Shown one piece after another: positions 16,181 through 24,802 of a stretch of DNA of 64,000 nucleotides. A program made the translations under genes and the position numbers. How positions within the stretch are numbered: position 1 is the first letter of the stretch; each line of letters begins with the position of its first letter. The DNA lies in assembly GCA_022841905.1 (NCBI GenBank), contig JALHQO010000013.1:12405-76404 (forward strand). Reading direction: 5' to 3'. Source of the stretch: Hyphomonadaceae bacterium. GTDB lineage: Bacteria > Pseudomonadota > Alphaproteobacteria > Caulobacterales > Aquidulcibacteraceae. The notes under the pieces were generated by a model. The model ran no database searches and was not told the origin of the DNA. It saw nothing but the letters and a program-made list of their open reading frames with translations.

Positions 16181-19100
16181 CTAAGCTCTTCCAAATCCGC
16201 CGCCGCCCGGCGTTTCGATCACGAAAACATCGCCCGCGCGCATTTGCGCTTTGCCTCGCGCGGGCAGGTCTTCCGTTTTGCCGTTATGGCGCTCAATGCG
16301 ATTGACGCCGCTCGCGCCGTCGCCGCCGTGGTTAAGCCCATGCGGCTTCGTTGAGCGGCGGTTGGACAAGATCGCCGCCATCATCGGTTCGCGAAAGCGC
16401 ACGCGCCTCACCGCGCCGTCGCCGCCCTTATGTGCGCCCGCGCCGCCGGAGCTGCGCCGGACACTGAACTCCTCCACCAGCACGGGAAAGCGCGTTTCCA
16501 AGACTTCGGGATCGGTCAGGCGCGAATTGGTCATGTGCGTTTGCACCGCCGAGGCGCCGTCGAAGCTGGGTCCTGCGCCCGAACCGCCGCAAATGGTCTC
16601 GTAATATTGCCGCTTGTCGTCGCCGAAGGTGAAATTGTTCATCGTGCCCTGCGACGCCGCCAACGCCCCCAGCGCGCCGTAGAGCGCATCGACCACGACT
16701 TGGCTCGTCTCCACGTTTCCAGCAACGACGGCTGCGCCACGCTTAGGATTCAGCAACGATCCTTCCGGCACGATGATCTCAATCGGCTTCAAGCAGCCTT
16801 CGTTCAATGGGATGTTGTCGTCCACCAGCGTGCGGAACACGTAGAGCGTCGCGGCGCGTGTGATCGCGAGTGGGGCGTTGAAATTGCCGCTGTCTTGCGC
16901 GCTGGTTCCGGTGAAGTCGATCTTTACCGTGCGGCTCGCATGATCCGGCGTCACCGCGACGCGGATATGCGCGCCGATATCGAGCGGCAGCTCAATTTCA
17001 CCAGGCGAGAGCTTGTCGATGACGCGTCTGATCTGCTCTTCGGCATTGTTCTGCACGTGGCGCATATAGGCAGCGACGCCCTCGCGACCGTAATGCGCGA
17101 CCAGCCGCTTCAGCTCATCGCCGCCGCGCACGACGGATGCGATCTGGGCGCGTAAATCGGCGATGTTGCGGTCGATGTCGCGCGCGGGATGCGGGCCGCT
17201 GGCGAAGAGGGCGCGCGCTTCCGCCTCCAGCATCGCGCCGTGGCGCACCAGCAACACGTTCTCGATCAACACGCCTTCTTCTTCCACGGTCTTCGAATCC
17301 GGCGGCATCGAGCCGGGCGTGATGCCGCCGATATCAGCGTGATGGCCGCGCGCGGCGGTGAAGAAGGCGGGTGTGCCGTCGCCATCGAGGATGATCGGCG
17401 CGATGACGGTAATGTCGGGCAAATGCGTGCCGCCAGCATGCGGCGCGTTCAGCATATAAATGTCGCTCGCCTGCATGCTCGCGCCGCGCTGGCGGATGAT
17501 CTCGCGCACGCTGTCGCTCATTGAGCCTAAATGCACCGGGATGTGCGGCGCGTTGGCGACGAGGCCGCCGGTTTCGTCGAACACAGCGCAGGAGAAATCG
17601 AGGCGTTCCTTGATGTTGACGGAGGAGGCAGTCGTCTGCAGCGCCAAGCCCATTTCTTCGGCCACGCCCATGAAGCGGTTGTTGAACACTTCGAGCAGGA
17701 TCGGATCGGCCTCCGTGCCGATGGCTGTGCGCTCGGCCCGCGGGCGAGCGCGCGTCAGGATGAGATCGCCCTGTTCGCTCATCCGCGCGCGCCAGTCGGG
17801 GGTGACGTAGGTGGTTGCGCCGTCTTCGATGATGAGTGCGGGTCCCTTGACGGCGTCCCCGACATTCATCGCTGTTCGCGCGAACGCCGGCATAGCTTGG
17901 TCTGGACCGCCGGCGCCCTCGCCGGCAGGCAGCGGTTCAATATCTGCGGCCGTTGCCGGCGAGGGCGCCGGCGGTCCGGATGCGATTTGAGACTGCGCCA
18001 CGGCTTCCGCCGAGAGCGTCGCCATCACGATTTTGCGGGTTGGATCGGTGAAGCCGAAGCGCCGCTGGTGTTCTGCGACGAACAGCGCGTCCAAATCTTC
18101 CGGTTGATCGAGTGAGATCGGCAGCGTTGAGTCCGCGCCCTCGTATTTCATGTGCGCCGTCAGCGTGACGGCGATGTTCTCGGCGCCTTGTGTGCGCAGC
18201 GCCTCGTAGGCGCGCTCGACCAGTTCGGTCGCCGTGCCGCCCCAGTTCCAAGTGCCTTCGATCGTGGCTTCCGCGACGGCGCGCACGTCGGCCAGGCCCA
18301 TGCCCCAAGCGCTCAGCACGCCCGCAAGCGGGTGCAACAGGATCGTGTCGATGCCCACGGCATCCGCCACTGCGCAGGCGTGTTGGCCGCCAGCGCCGCC
18401 GAACGCGACCAGCGCATAGTCGGCGGGATTGTAGCCACGCTGGATCGAGATTTTCTTGATCGCTTCGGCCATGCTCAAGTTCGCGATGGTGAGAAAGCCT
18501 TCCGCCGCTTCCTCCGGCGTGATGGCGCGACCGCTCTTGCTTTCGATCTCAGCGCAGAGCGTGGCGAATTTGTCGGCGACAATGTCTGCGTCTAAAGGCT
18601 GATCCGCATTCGGACCGAAGATCGCGGGAAAAAACTCCGGTCGCACGCGGCCGAGCAACACGTTGCAGTCCGTCACGGTCAGCGGGCCGCCGCCGCGGTA
18701 GCAGGCGGGGCCCGGATCGGCGCCGGCGCTGTGTGGGCCAACGCGCAAGCGCATGCCGTCGAAGAAGCAGATCGAGCCACCGCCGGCCGCGACCGTATGC
18801 ACGTGCAGCATCGGCGCTGACAGGCGCACGCCCGCGACCACGGTTTCGTGCGTTCGCTCGAACGCGCCGGCAAAATGCGAGACGTCGGTCGAGGTGCCGC
18901 CCATGTCGAAGCCGAGCGCGTGGGTGAAGCTGGCGCGCTGCGCCGCCGCCGCCATGCCGACAACGCCGCCGGCTGGGCCGGAGAGCACGGCGTCGCGGCC
19001 GCGGAAAGCCGACGCGCTGGTAAGGCCGCCATTGGACTGCATGAAGAGGAGGTTCGGGGCGTTTGGACCGTGTAAGCCAGCCTCGAATGCTTCCACGTAC

Positions 19101-19753
19101 GTGCGCAACACCGGCGACAAGTACGCGTCCGCCACCGTCGTATCGGCGCGCGGCACGAACTTGATCAGGCCGCTGATCTCCGAACTGATGGAGATTTGCT
19201 CAAAACCCAATTCGCGCGCGATGGCGGCGAGTCTCTGCTCGTGCGCGGGATAAGCCCAGCCGTGCAGGCAAGCGATCGCAACCGCGCGGAAGCCATCTTT
19301 ATACGCCCCCGCCAGCGCCGCACGCGCGTGCGCTTCATCCAGTGGCGTCAGCACGTCGCCTTCGGCTGTCACCCGCTCGCGCGCTTCGATGACGCGCTTA
19401 TGCAGCAAGTCGGGCTTGACGATGTGCAGCGCAAAAATGTCCGGCCGGGCTTGCACGCCGATCTCGAGCGCGTCGCCGAACCCTTGCGTCACCACGAGCA
19501 CGACATCGGCGCCTTTGCGCTCCAACAGGGCGTTGGTCGCCACAGTGGTGCCCATGCGGACTTCGCCGATGGCATCCAGGCCGGCGTTGTGCTCCGCGAG
19601 GATCAGACGGATCGCTTCGCTGGCGGCGTCTTCGTAGCGGCCGGGGTTTATCGAGAGCAGCTTGCGAACGGTTTGCCTGCCGTCCGGCGCGCGCGCGACG
19701 ACGTCGGTGAACGTGCCGCCACGATCGATCCAGAACTGCCACCCGTCGCTCAT
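16181..19753 (-). CDS. 5-oxoprolinase, fused HyuA-HyuB type (ATP-hydrolysing)
   Basis: Full-length 1190-aa enzyme equivalent to eukaryotic OPLAH: ATP plus 5-oxo-L-proline gives L-glutamate, ADP and phosphate. The N-terminal half is the HyuA/ASKHA ATPase ([14 protein letters not shown] at the start, [45 protein letters not shown]). The C-terminal half is HyuB ([47 protein letters not shown], the terminal ETPGGGGFG). The start was set at 19753 ([17 protein letters not shown]). The linker between halves carries a palindromic insertion encoding [29 protein letters not shown]. It heads the operon with the transporter subunits and DUF2891; the Fe-S flavoprotein gene diverges 113 bp away. Related N-methylhydantoinases cannot be excluded by sequence alone. 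Confidence 0.92.
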   Translation of the reverse strand: MSDGWQFWIDRGGTFTDVVARAPDGRQTVRKLLSINPGRYEDAASEAIRLILAEHNAGLDAIGEVRMGTTVATNALLERKGADVVLVVTQGFGDALEIGVQARPDIFALHIVKPDLLHKRVIEARERVTAEGDVLTPLDEAHARAALAGAYKDGFRAVAIACLHGWAYPAHEQRLAAIARELGFEQISISSEISGLIKFVPRADTTVADAYLSPVLRTYVEAFEAGLHGPNAPNLLFMQSNGGLTSASAFRGRDAVLSGPAGGVVGMAAAAQRASFTHALGFDMGGTSTDVSHFAGAFERTHETVVAGVRLSAPMLHVHTVAAGGGSICFFDGMRLRVGPHSAGADPGPACYRGGGPLTVTDCNVLLGRVRPEFFPAIFGPNADQPLDADIVADKFATLCAEIESKSGRAITPEEAAEGFLTIANLSMAEAIKKISIQRGYNPADYALVAFGGAGGQHACAVADAVGIDTILLHPLAGVLSAWGMGLADVRAVAEATIEGTWNWGGTATELVERAYEALRTQGAENIAVTLTAHMKYEGADSTLPISLDQPEDLDALFVAEHQRRFGFTDPTRKIVMATLSAEAVAQSQIASGPPAPSPATAADIEPLPAGEGAGGPDQAMPAFARTAMNVGDAVKGPALIIEDGATTYVTPDWRARMSEQGDLILTRARPRAERTAIGTEADPILLEVFNNRFMGVAEEMGLALQTTASSVNIKERLDFSCAVFDETGGLVANAPHIPVHLGSMSDSVREIIRQRGASMQASDIYMLNAPHAGGTHLPDITVIAPIILDGDGTPAFFTAARGHHADIGGITPGSMPPDSKTVEEEGVLIENVLLVRHGAMLEAEARALFASGPHPARDIDRNIADLRAQIASVVRGGDELKRLVAHYGREGVAAYMRHVQNNAEEQIRRVIDKLSPGEIELPLDIGAHIRVAVTPDHASRTVKIDFTGTSAQDSGNFNAPLAITRAATLYVFRTLVDDNIPLNEGCLKPIEIIVPEGSLLNPKRGAAVVAGNVETSQVVVDALYGALGALAASQGTMNNFTFGDDKRQYYETICGGSGAGPSFDGASAVQTHMTNSRLTDPEVLETRFPVLVEEFSVRRSSGGAGAHKGGDGAVRRVRFREPMMAAILSNRRSTKPHGLNHGGDGASGVNRIERHNGKTEDLPARGKAQMRAGDVFVIETPGGGGFGRA
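17901..17980. repeat. REPIN-like paired hairpin inserted in frame in the 5-oxoprolinase gene
   Basis: A 24-bp perfect inverted repeat GGACCGCCGGCGCCCTCGCC-GGCA lies at 17904-17927 and 17954-17977 (27 bp with one mismatch). Each arm is a mini-hairpin GCCGGCG-CCCT-CGCCGGC. Aligned with the element at 109-206, 20 of 24 arm bases agree, and two of the four differences are compensatory within the stem. It falls at the HyuA/HyuB junction and keeps the frame. Confidence 0.75.
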
Positions 19754-19866
19754 GCGGGGCGGACCATGCCAGCCGGCGCGGCGCACGCAAGTCTTAAGAG
19801 ATTGAACGCTTTGCGCCGGGGCGGCGGGCAGGCTAGTGTCGGTGAAAGACTACAGGGAGGCGGCGT

Positions 19867-21702
19867 TTGAAGCCGACCGATATTCGCGACCCGGACTACT
19901 TCCACAAAGTCGTCGATTGCCAGTGGGCCTGCCCGGCGCATACGCCGGTGCCGGAATATATCCGTCTGATCGCCGATCAGCGTTACGCCGACGCCTACAT
20001 GATCAATTGGAAGTCGAACGTGTTTCCCGGCATCCTCGGGCGCACCTGCGATCGGCCGTGCGAACCGGCCTGCCGGCGCGGGCGTGTGGAAGAGGCGCAG
20101 CAGGAAAAGCCGGAGCCGGTTGCGATCTGTCGCCTAAAGCGCGTCGCCGCCGACAATAAGGGCGAGATCGAACATTTGCTGCCGCCGAAGGCGGTGAAGA
20201 AGAACGGCAAGCGTGTCGCCTGCATTGGCGCCGGGCCCGCTTCGCTCACTGTCGCGCGCGACCTGCTGCCGCTCGGCTATGAGGTCCACATCTTCGACGG
20301 AGACGCGAAGGGCGGCGGCATGATCCGCACCCAGATCCCGCGATTCCGCCTGCCCGAGAGCGTGATCGACGAAGAGGTGAATTACATTCTCCGCTACGAG
20401 CCGGTGACGCATTTCGGCGAGCGCGTGGATTCGCTGAAAGCATTTCTGGCGCAAGGCTGGGACGCGGTTTTTGTCGGTACTGGCGCGCCGCGCGGTCGCG
20501 ATCTCGATTTGCCGGGTCAGAAAGAAGCTGGCGCCAACGTGCATATCGGGATCGACTGGCTCTCCAATGTTTCGTTCGAGCACACCGACAAAATCGGCAA
20601 GCGCGTTATCGTGCTGGGCGGCGGCAACACCGCCATGGATTGCTGCCGCACCTCGCGCCGCTTGGGCGGCGAGGACGTAAAGGTCATCGTCCGCTCCGGC
20701 TTTGACGAGATGAAGGCTTCGCCCTGGGAAAAAGAAGACGCCCAGCACGAAGGCATCCCGATCATCAATTTCCTCAACCCAAAGGAATTCACGCACGAGA
20801 ACGGCAAGCTCACCGGCGTGCTGTTTACGAAAATGCACTGGGTCGAGAAAGACGGAAAGCGGAAGCTCGAACCGACCGGCGAGCCGGATGTGCACTATGA
20901 GTGCGACGACGTGCTGATGGCCGTCGGCCAGGAGAACGCGTTCCCCTGGATTGAGCGCGATCTAGGCATGACGTTCGACAAATGGGGCATGCCCGTCGTC
21001 GATCCGGTGACGATGCAGTCTGATATTCCGAACGTGTTTTTCGGCGGTGACGCGGCGTTCGGGCCGAAGAACATCATCTGGGCCGTCGCACATGGCCACG
21101 ATGCGGCGGTATCGATCGATCTGTTCTTGAACAAGCAGGACGTCAGAGTTCGGCCGCCGCCAGGCGTATCGATGATGTCCACCAAAATGGGCATTCACGA
21201 ATGGGCCTATGACAACGACGTGTCGCTCGATCTTCGCTTCAAAGTGCCGATGGTTGAGCCCGAGGTCGCGCTGCGCAATGTGAAGGTGGAGGTCGAGAAG
21301 GGCTTCGATCCGCTGCTCGGCTACAAGGAAGCGCAACGCTGTTTGAATTGCGACATCCAGACGGTGTTCAAAGCCGATCTCTGTATCGAGTGCGATGCGT
21401 GCGTCGATATCTGCCCGATGGATTGCATCACCTTCACCGAGAACGGCGAAGAAGCGGAGCTACGCACGCGCCTCAGCGCGCCAGCGACCAATCTCACGCA
21501 GGACATTTACATCCAAGATGGCCTCAAGACTGGCCGAATCATGGCCAAGGACGAGGACGTGTGCCTGCATTGCGGCCTCTGCGCCGAACGCTGCCCGACC
21601 GGCGCTTGGGACATGCAGCATACGCTTATTGAAATGACCCATGCGGGTTGCGCCTCAAAGCCGCCGGCTAAGCGCCGGCGTGAGCCTGTCGCCGCCGAAT
21701 AG
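19867..21702 (+). CDS. FAD/NAD(P)-binding oxidoreductase with GltD-like core and C-terminal 2x[4Fe-4S] domain
   Basis: 611-aa flavoprotein related to the glutamate synthase small subunit and NfnB. The N-terminal helical domain holds the GltD-type Cys motif (CQWACPAHTPVPEY, CDRPCEPACRRG), followed by an FAD site (VACIGAGPASLTVARDLL), an NAD(P) site (VIVLGGGNTAMDCCRTSRRL) and the FFGGDAAFGP motif. Two ferredoxin-type clusters end the protein (CIECDACVDICPMDC and CLHCGLCAERCPTG). The TTG start is fixed by AGGGAGG six bases upstream and by the ordinary N-terminus MKPTDIRDPDYFHKVV. It shares strand and region with korAB, so it plausibly moves electrons between KorAB and NAD(P) (inference). Confidence 0.88.
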   Translation: MKPTDIRDPDYFHKVVDCQWACPAHTPVPEYIRLIADQRYADAYMINWKSNVFPGILGRTCDRPCEPACRRGRVEEAQQEKPEPVAICRLKRVAADNKGEIEHLLPPKAVKKNGKRVACIGAGPASLTVARDLLPLGYEVHIFDGDAKGGGMIRTQIPRFRLPESVIDEEVNYILRYEPVTHFGERVDSLKAFLAQGWDAVFVGTGAPRGRDLDLPGQKEAGANVHIGIDWLSNVSFEHTDKIGKRVIVLGGGNTAMDCCRTSRRLGGEDVKVIVRSGFDEMKASPWEKEDAQHEGIPIINFLNPKEFTHENGKLTGVLFTKMHWVEKDGKRKLEPTGEPDVHYECDDVLMAVGQENAFPWIERDLGMTFDKWGMPVVDPVTMQSDIPNVFFGGDAAFGPKNIIWAVAHGHDAAVSIDLFLNKQDVRVRPPPGVSMMSTKMGIHEWAYDNDVSLDLRFKVPMVEPEVALRNVKVEVEKGFDPLLGYKEAQRCLNCDIQTVFKADLCIECDACVDICPMDCITFTENGEEAELRTRLSAPATNLTQDIYIQDGLKTGRIMAKDEDVCLHCGLCAERCPTGAWDMQHTLIEMTHAGCASKPPAKRRREPVAAE

Positions 21703-21843
21703 GGTGAAAACTGCGTTAGCCGGTTACCTAGACGGAACCAATGTCTGGCGGGCGCGTAGGTCTCATGTGCGCGACGTGGCCTCAGGGCGACGCCGCTATG
21801 GGACGACGCCGCGCGCGCTTCGCTCATCCTAAAGGGGATCACC

Positions 21844-22146
21844 ATGATTCGTCGTATCGCCACCGCAGCCGCGGTCAGCTTCGCTCTCGCCTCGATCGCC
21901 GCTCCGGCCATGGCTGAAACCGAGTTCCGCACCGCCGAGCCGCAAGCGTTCTCGTCGCAAGAGCTCCAACAATATGGCCTCGACGCCGCGACCACCGAGC
22001 GCGCCATCGATCTGCAAAGCCAAGGCTACGAAATCCGCGTTCTGTCGGACGAAGAAGCCGCCAACTACCAAGCCGGCATCACCGACAATCAGTGGCTTCT
22101 GCTCGGCATTCTGGCCGGCGTGATCATCATCGCGGTCGCGCTCTAA
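21844..22146 (+). CDS. Small exported protein with C-terminal membrane anchor (PA2779-like architecture)
   Basis: 100-aa protein with a clear signal peptide (MIRRIATAAAVSFALASIAAPAMAE). The middle is acidic and helical (FSSQELQQYGLDAATTERAIDLQSQGYEIRVLSDEEAANY) and a final membrane helix ends flush with the C-terminus (WLLLGILAGVIIIAVAL). The ATG is preceded by AAAGGGGATC. It is followed after 4 bp by a C39-like peptidase lipoprotein gene. The pair resembles, from memory, the PA2779/PA2778 small-protein/cysteine-peptidase pairs of unknown function. No catalytic motif is present in this protein; it may be a partner or substrate of the peptidase. Confidence 0.72.
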   Translation: MIRRIATAAAVSFALASIAAPAMAETEFRTAEPQAFSSQELQQYGLDAATTERAIDLQSQGYEIRVLSDEEAANYQAGITDNQWLLLGILAGVIIIAVAL

Positions 22147-22150
22147 TCCT

Positions 22151-22876
22151 ATGCTTCGAGGCTTAGGTCTCGGGAGCTTAATGCTGTCGCTGTGTGTCGC
22201 GGGCTGCGCGCTTAGCCCAAACTCGACCATCGATGAGTTCGCCGACAATAGCGGCAGCAATAGCTTCGAGATTTTCGATCGCAGAGCGTCGCCGTCGGCG
22301 CTGGTCTTGGCTGTCGAGCATGACCGCCAGACCAGAGGCCCGTCGTGCGGCGCTCATGCGCTCGCCAGCGTCGTGAACTATTGGCGCGGCCCGGGTACAC
22401 TGACGGGTGATGCACTCTACCACGATCACCCGCCCGCCGACGGCGCCGGGTATTCCATGACAGAATTGCTCACGCTCGCACGTGCACAAAACTTGCTCGC
22501 AAGTGCGGTGGCTATGCCGCAGCAGGGCCTCATCCGCGAACTCGAAGCCGGGCGGCCCGTGCTCGTTCCGGTTCGGCTCCCGTCCATTTACGTGCAGCAG
22601 CGCACGCTGCCGGGCGGCGACATCCCGATTGTCGGCATCGCGCGCAATACGTTGATCTACCGCGCCGCGCGCACCTCCGAGGTCGGCAATCTGGCGATGG
22701 TGAATCACTATTTGCTGGTCGTCGGCTATGACGAGGAGCGCTTCATCGTCGTCGAGCCCGTCATGGGCTACCGAACCATTAGCGCCGATAAGCTTGAGCG
22801 CTATCGCCGCGCCTTCCAGGACGCGGCCATCGTCTTTAGCGCGCCCGGCGGGGCTGCGCCCCGGCCCACCGCCTAG
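22151..22876 (+). CDS. C39-like cysteine peptidase lipoprotein (PA2778-like)
   Basis: 241-aa lipoprotein: signal sequence LGSLMLSLCVAGCALSP with the lipobox Cys near residue 19. The papain/C39-type fold is seen in QTRGPSCGAHALASVVNYW (nucleophile Cys), YSMTELLTLARAQNLLAS, LEAGRPVLVPV and MVNHYLLVVGYDEERFIVVEP (catalytic His and following acidic residue), so all catalytic residues look intact. It should act in the periplasm or at the outer membrane. The gene begins 4 bp after the small anchored protein gene, as in PA2778/PA2779 pairs. Its role between an Fe-S flavoprotein and KorAB is unexplained. Its last codons overlap a small GC-rich hairpin (GGGGC-TGC-GCCCC). Confidence 0.8.
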   Translation: MLRGLGLGSLMLSLCVAGCALSPNSTIDEFADNSGSNSFEIFDRRASPSALVLAVEHDRQTRGPSCGAHALASVVNYWRGPGTLTGDALYHDHPPADGAGYSMTELLTLARAQNLLASAVAMPQQGLIRELEAGRPVLVPVRLPSIYVQQRTLPGGDIPIVGIARNTLIYRAARTSEVGNLAMVNHYLLVVGYDEERFIVVEPVMGYRTISADKLERYRRAFQDAAIVFSAPGGAAPRPTA

Positions 22877-22894
22877 ACATCGACGCTTCATTTG

Positions 22895-22930
22895 CCGCGC
22901 GTCCCCGGCTATGAAGGGGAACCCGCGCGG
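22895..22930 (+). promoter_or_regulatory. Long imperfect hairpin upstream of korA
   Basis: CCGCGCG-TCCCC (22895-22906) pairs with GGGGA-CGCGCGG (22916-22930) across a 9-nt loop, with a 3-nt bulge (ACC). It starts 18 bp after the C39 peptidase stop and ends 36 bp before korA. There is no T-tract. It could terminate or attenuate transcription, or protect the korA mRNA 5' end. Confidence 0.45.
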
Positions 22931-22966
22931 AGCGTCCTGAGGCGGGCAACAAGGCGCGCGCTACGC

Positions 22967-24802
22967 ATGTCGAAGCCCCTGGCTGCTACGAACGATTTCG
23001 TCGTCAAATTCGCCAATGTGAACGGTTCGGGGTCGGCCTCAGCCAATGGCCTATTCGCCAAGGTGATCTTGCGCATGGGCGTGCCGGTGGGCGCGCGCAA
23101 CATTTTCCCCTCGAACATTCAGGGCCTGCCGACTTGGTACGAGGTGCGCATCTCGGAAGAGGGCTGGCTCGGGCGCCGTGGCGGCGTCGATCTGATGGTC
23201 GCGATGAACCCGCAAACCTGGGACGCCGACGTCAAATCGATCGAGCCCGGCGGCTATCTTTTGTACGATTCATCAAAGCCGCTGCCGGCGTCGAAATTCC
23301 GGGACGACATCACCATTATCGGCGCGCCGCTGACGGAGCTGATCGCCGCGGAGTTCGCCGATCCGCGCCAGCGCCAGCTGTTTAAGAACATCTGTTATGT
23401 CGGCGTGCTCGCCAATTTGTTGGGTCTCGAGTCCGATGCGCTGAAGCAGCTGTTGACCGAGGAGTTCAAGGGCAAGGACAAGCTCATCGAGCCGAACTTC
23501 AAGGCGTTCGAGATCGGCCGCAAGTTCGCCGAAGAACAGCTCGCGCCAATCGGGCTGCGTGTGAAGCGCGCCGATAAGGTGGGCGATCGCATCTTCGTCG
23601 AAGGCAACGAAGCGGCTGGCCTCGGCGCCGTCTATGGCGGCGCGACCTTCTGCGCCTGGTATCCGATCACACCGTCGACCTCGCTCGCCGAAGGCTTCGA
23701 GAAGCACGCCAGCAAGCTCCGCGTCGATGCCGATGGCAAGAAGCGCTACGCCATCGTGCAAGCCGAAGACGAGATCGCCTCGATCGGCATGGTGATGGGC
23801 GCCGGCTGGGCTGGTTCGCGCGCCTTCACGTGCACGTCAGGCCCCGGCATTTCGCTGATGAACGAGTTCGTCGGCTTTTCCTATTACGCCGAAATCCCCG
23901 CCGTGATCTTCGACGTGCAACGCGGCGGGCCCTCAACCGGCATGCCGACACGCACGCAGCAATCGGATCTGCTGCTCGCCGCTTATGCATCGCATGGCGA
24001 CACCAAGCACCCAATGCTCTTCCCTGCGAACCCGACCGAGTGTTTCGAGTTCGCCGCGCAGGCCTTCGATCTCGCGGATTTCTTTCAGACCACGATCTTC
24101 GTGATGCTCGAACTCGATGTCGGCATGCAGGAATGGCTGTGCGAGCCGTTCACGTGGGACGCTACCCGCAAGCTCAATCGCGGCAAGGTGCTGAGCTACG
24201 ATCATTTGGAGCAGGGCGTCGCTTTTGGCCGCTATCGCGACGTCGATGGCGATGCCGTGCCGTACCGCACCTATCCCGGCACGCACCCGACGAAGGGCTC
24301 GTACTTCACCCGCGGCTCCAGCCACGACAAGGATGCGCGCTACAGCGAACGCGGCGAGGATTACACCGAAGGTATGCAACGCCTCCTGCGCAAATGGGAG
24401 ACGATGAAGAAATACATGCCGGCGCCGATCGTGCGCAAAGCGTCACGCCGCACGCCCGATGGCGTCATCTATATTGGCTCGACCGGCCCGGCGATGAAGG
24501 AAGCGCATCACGCGCTCGAGGAGATGGGTGTGCATCTCGATTCGATGCGCATTCGTGGGTTTCCGTTTCAGGACGAAGTGTTCGAATTCATCCGCGACCA
24601 CGAGCAAGTGTTCGTGGTCGAGCAAAACCGCGACGCGCAGCTGAAATCACTGTTGGTGAATGAGGGCGGCGTGCATCCCGCGCGCCTCGTCTCCATTCTC
24701 CACTATGACGGCACGCCGATCACCGCGCGCTTCATCGTCAAAGCCATCGCCGACAAGCTGAAGGCCGTGCCTGACGCCGCTCTCCGGGAAAACGTGACAT
24801 GA
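22967..24802 (+). CDS. korA: 2-oxoglutarate:acceptor oxidoreductase, alpha subunit (gamma-alpha fusion)
   Basis: 611-aa fused subunit of the CoA-dependent 2-oxoacid oxidoreductase family. Residues 10-190 are the gamma domain (VVKFANVNGSGSASANGLFAKVI, SNIQGLPTWYEVRIS). From about 215 on is the alpha/pyrimidine-binding domain with FCAWYPITPSTSLAE, EDEIASIGMVMGAGWAG, SGPGISLMNEF and VQRGGPSTGMPTRTQQSDLL. With KorB it oxidises 2-oxoglutarate to succinyl-CoA, passing electrons to an Fe-S acceptor. Length and fusion are those of the aerobic (mycobacterial-type) KorA. ATG 22967 (MSKPLAATNDF) was chosen; the ORF-track start adds 25 residues from the intergenic hairpin. Overlaps korB by 4 bp. Confidence 0.92.
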   Translation: MSKPLAATNDFVVKFANVNGSGSASANGLFAKVILRMGVPVGARNIFPSNIQGLPTWYEVRISEEGWLGRRGGVDLMVAMNPQTWDADVKSIEPGGYLLYDSSKPLPASKFRDDITIIGAPLTELIAAEFADPRQRQLFKNICYVGVLANLLGLESDALKQLLTEEFKGKDKLIEPNFKAFEIGRKFAEEQLAPIGLRVKRADKVGDRIFVEGNEAAGLGAVYGGATFCAWYPITPSTSLAEGFEKHASKLRVDADGKKRYAIVQAEDEIASIGMVMGAGWAGSRAFTCTSGPGISLMNEFVGFSYYAEIPAVIFDVQRGGPSTGMPTRTQQSDLLLAAYASHGDTKHPMLFPANPTECFEFAAQAFDLADFFQTTIFVMLELDVGMQEWLCEPFTWDATRKLNRGKVLSYDHLEQGVAFGRYRDVDGDAVPYRTYPGTHPTKGSYFTRGSSHDKDARYSERGEDYTEGMQRLLRKWETMKKYMPAPIVRKASRRTPDGVIYIGSTGPAMKEAHHALEEMGVHLDSMRIRGFPFQDEVFEFIRDHEQVFVVEQNRDAQLKSLLVNEGGVHPARLVSILHYDGTPITARFIVKAIADKLKAVPDAALRENVT

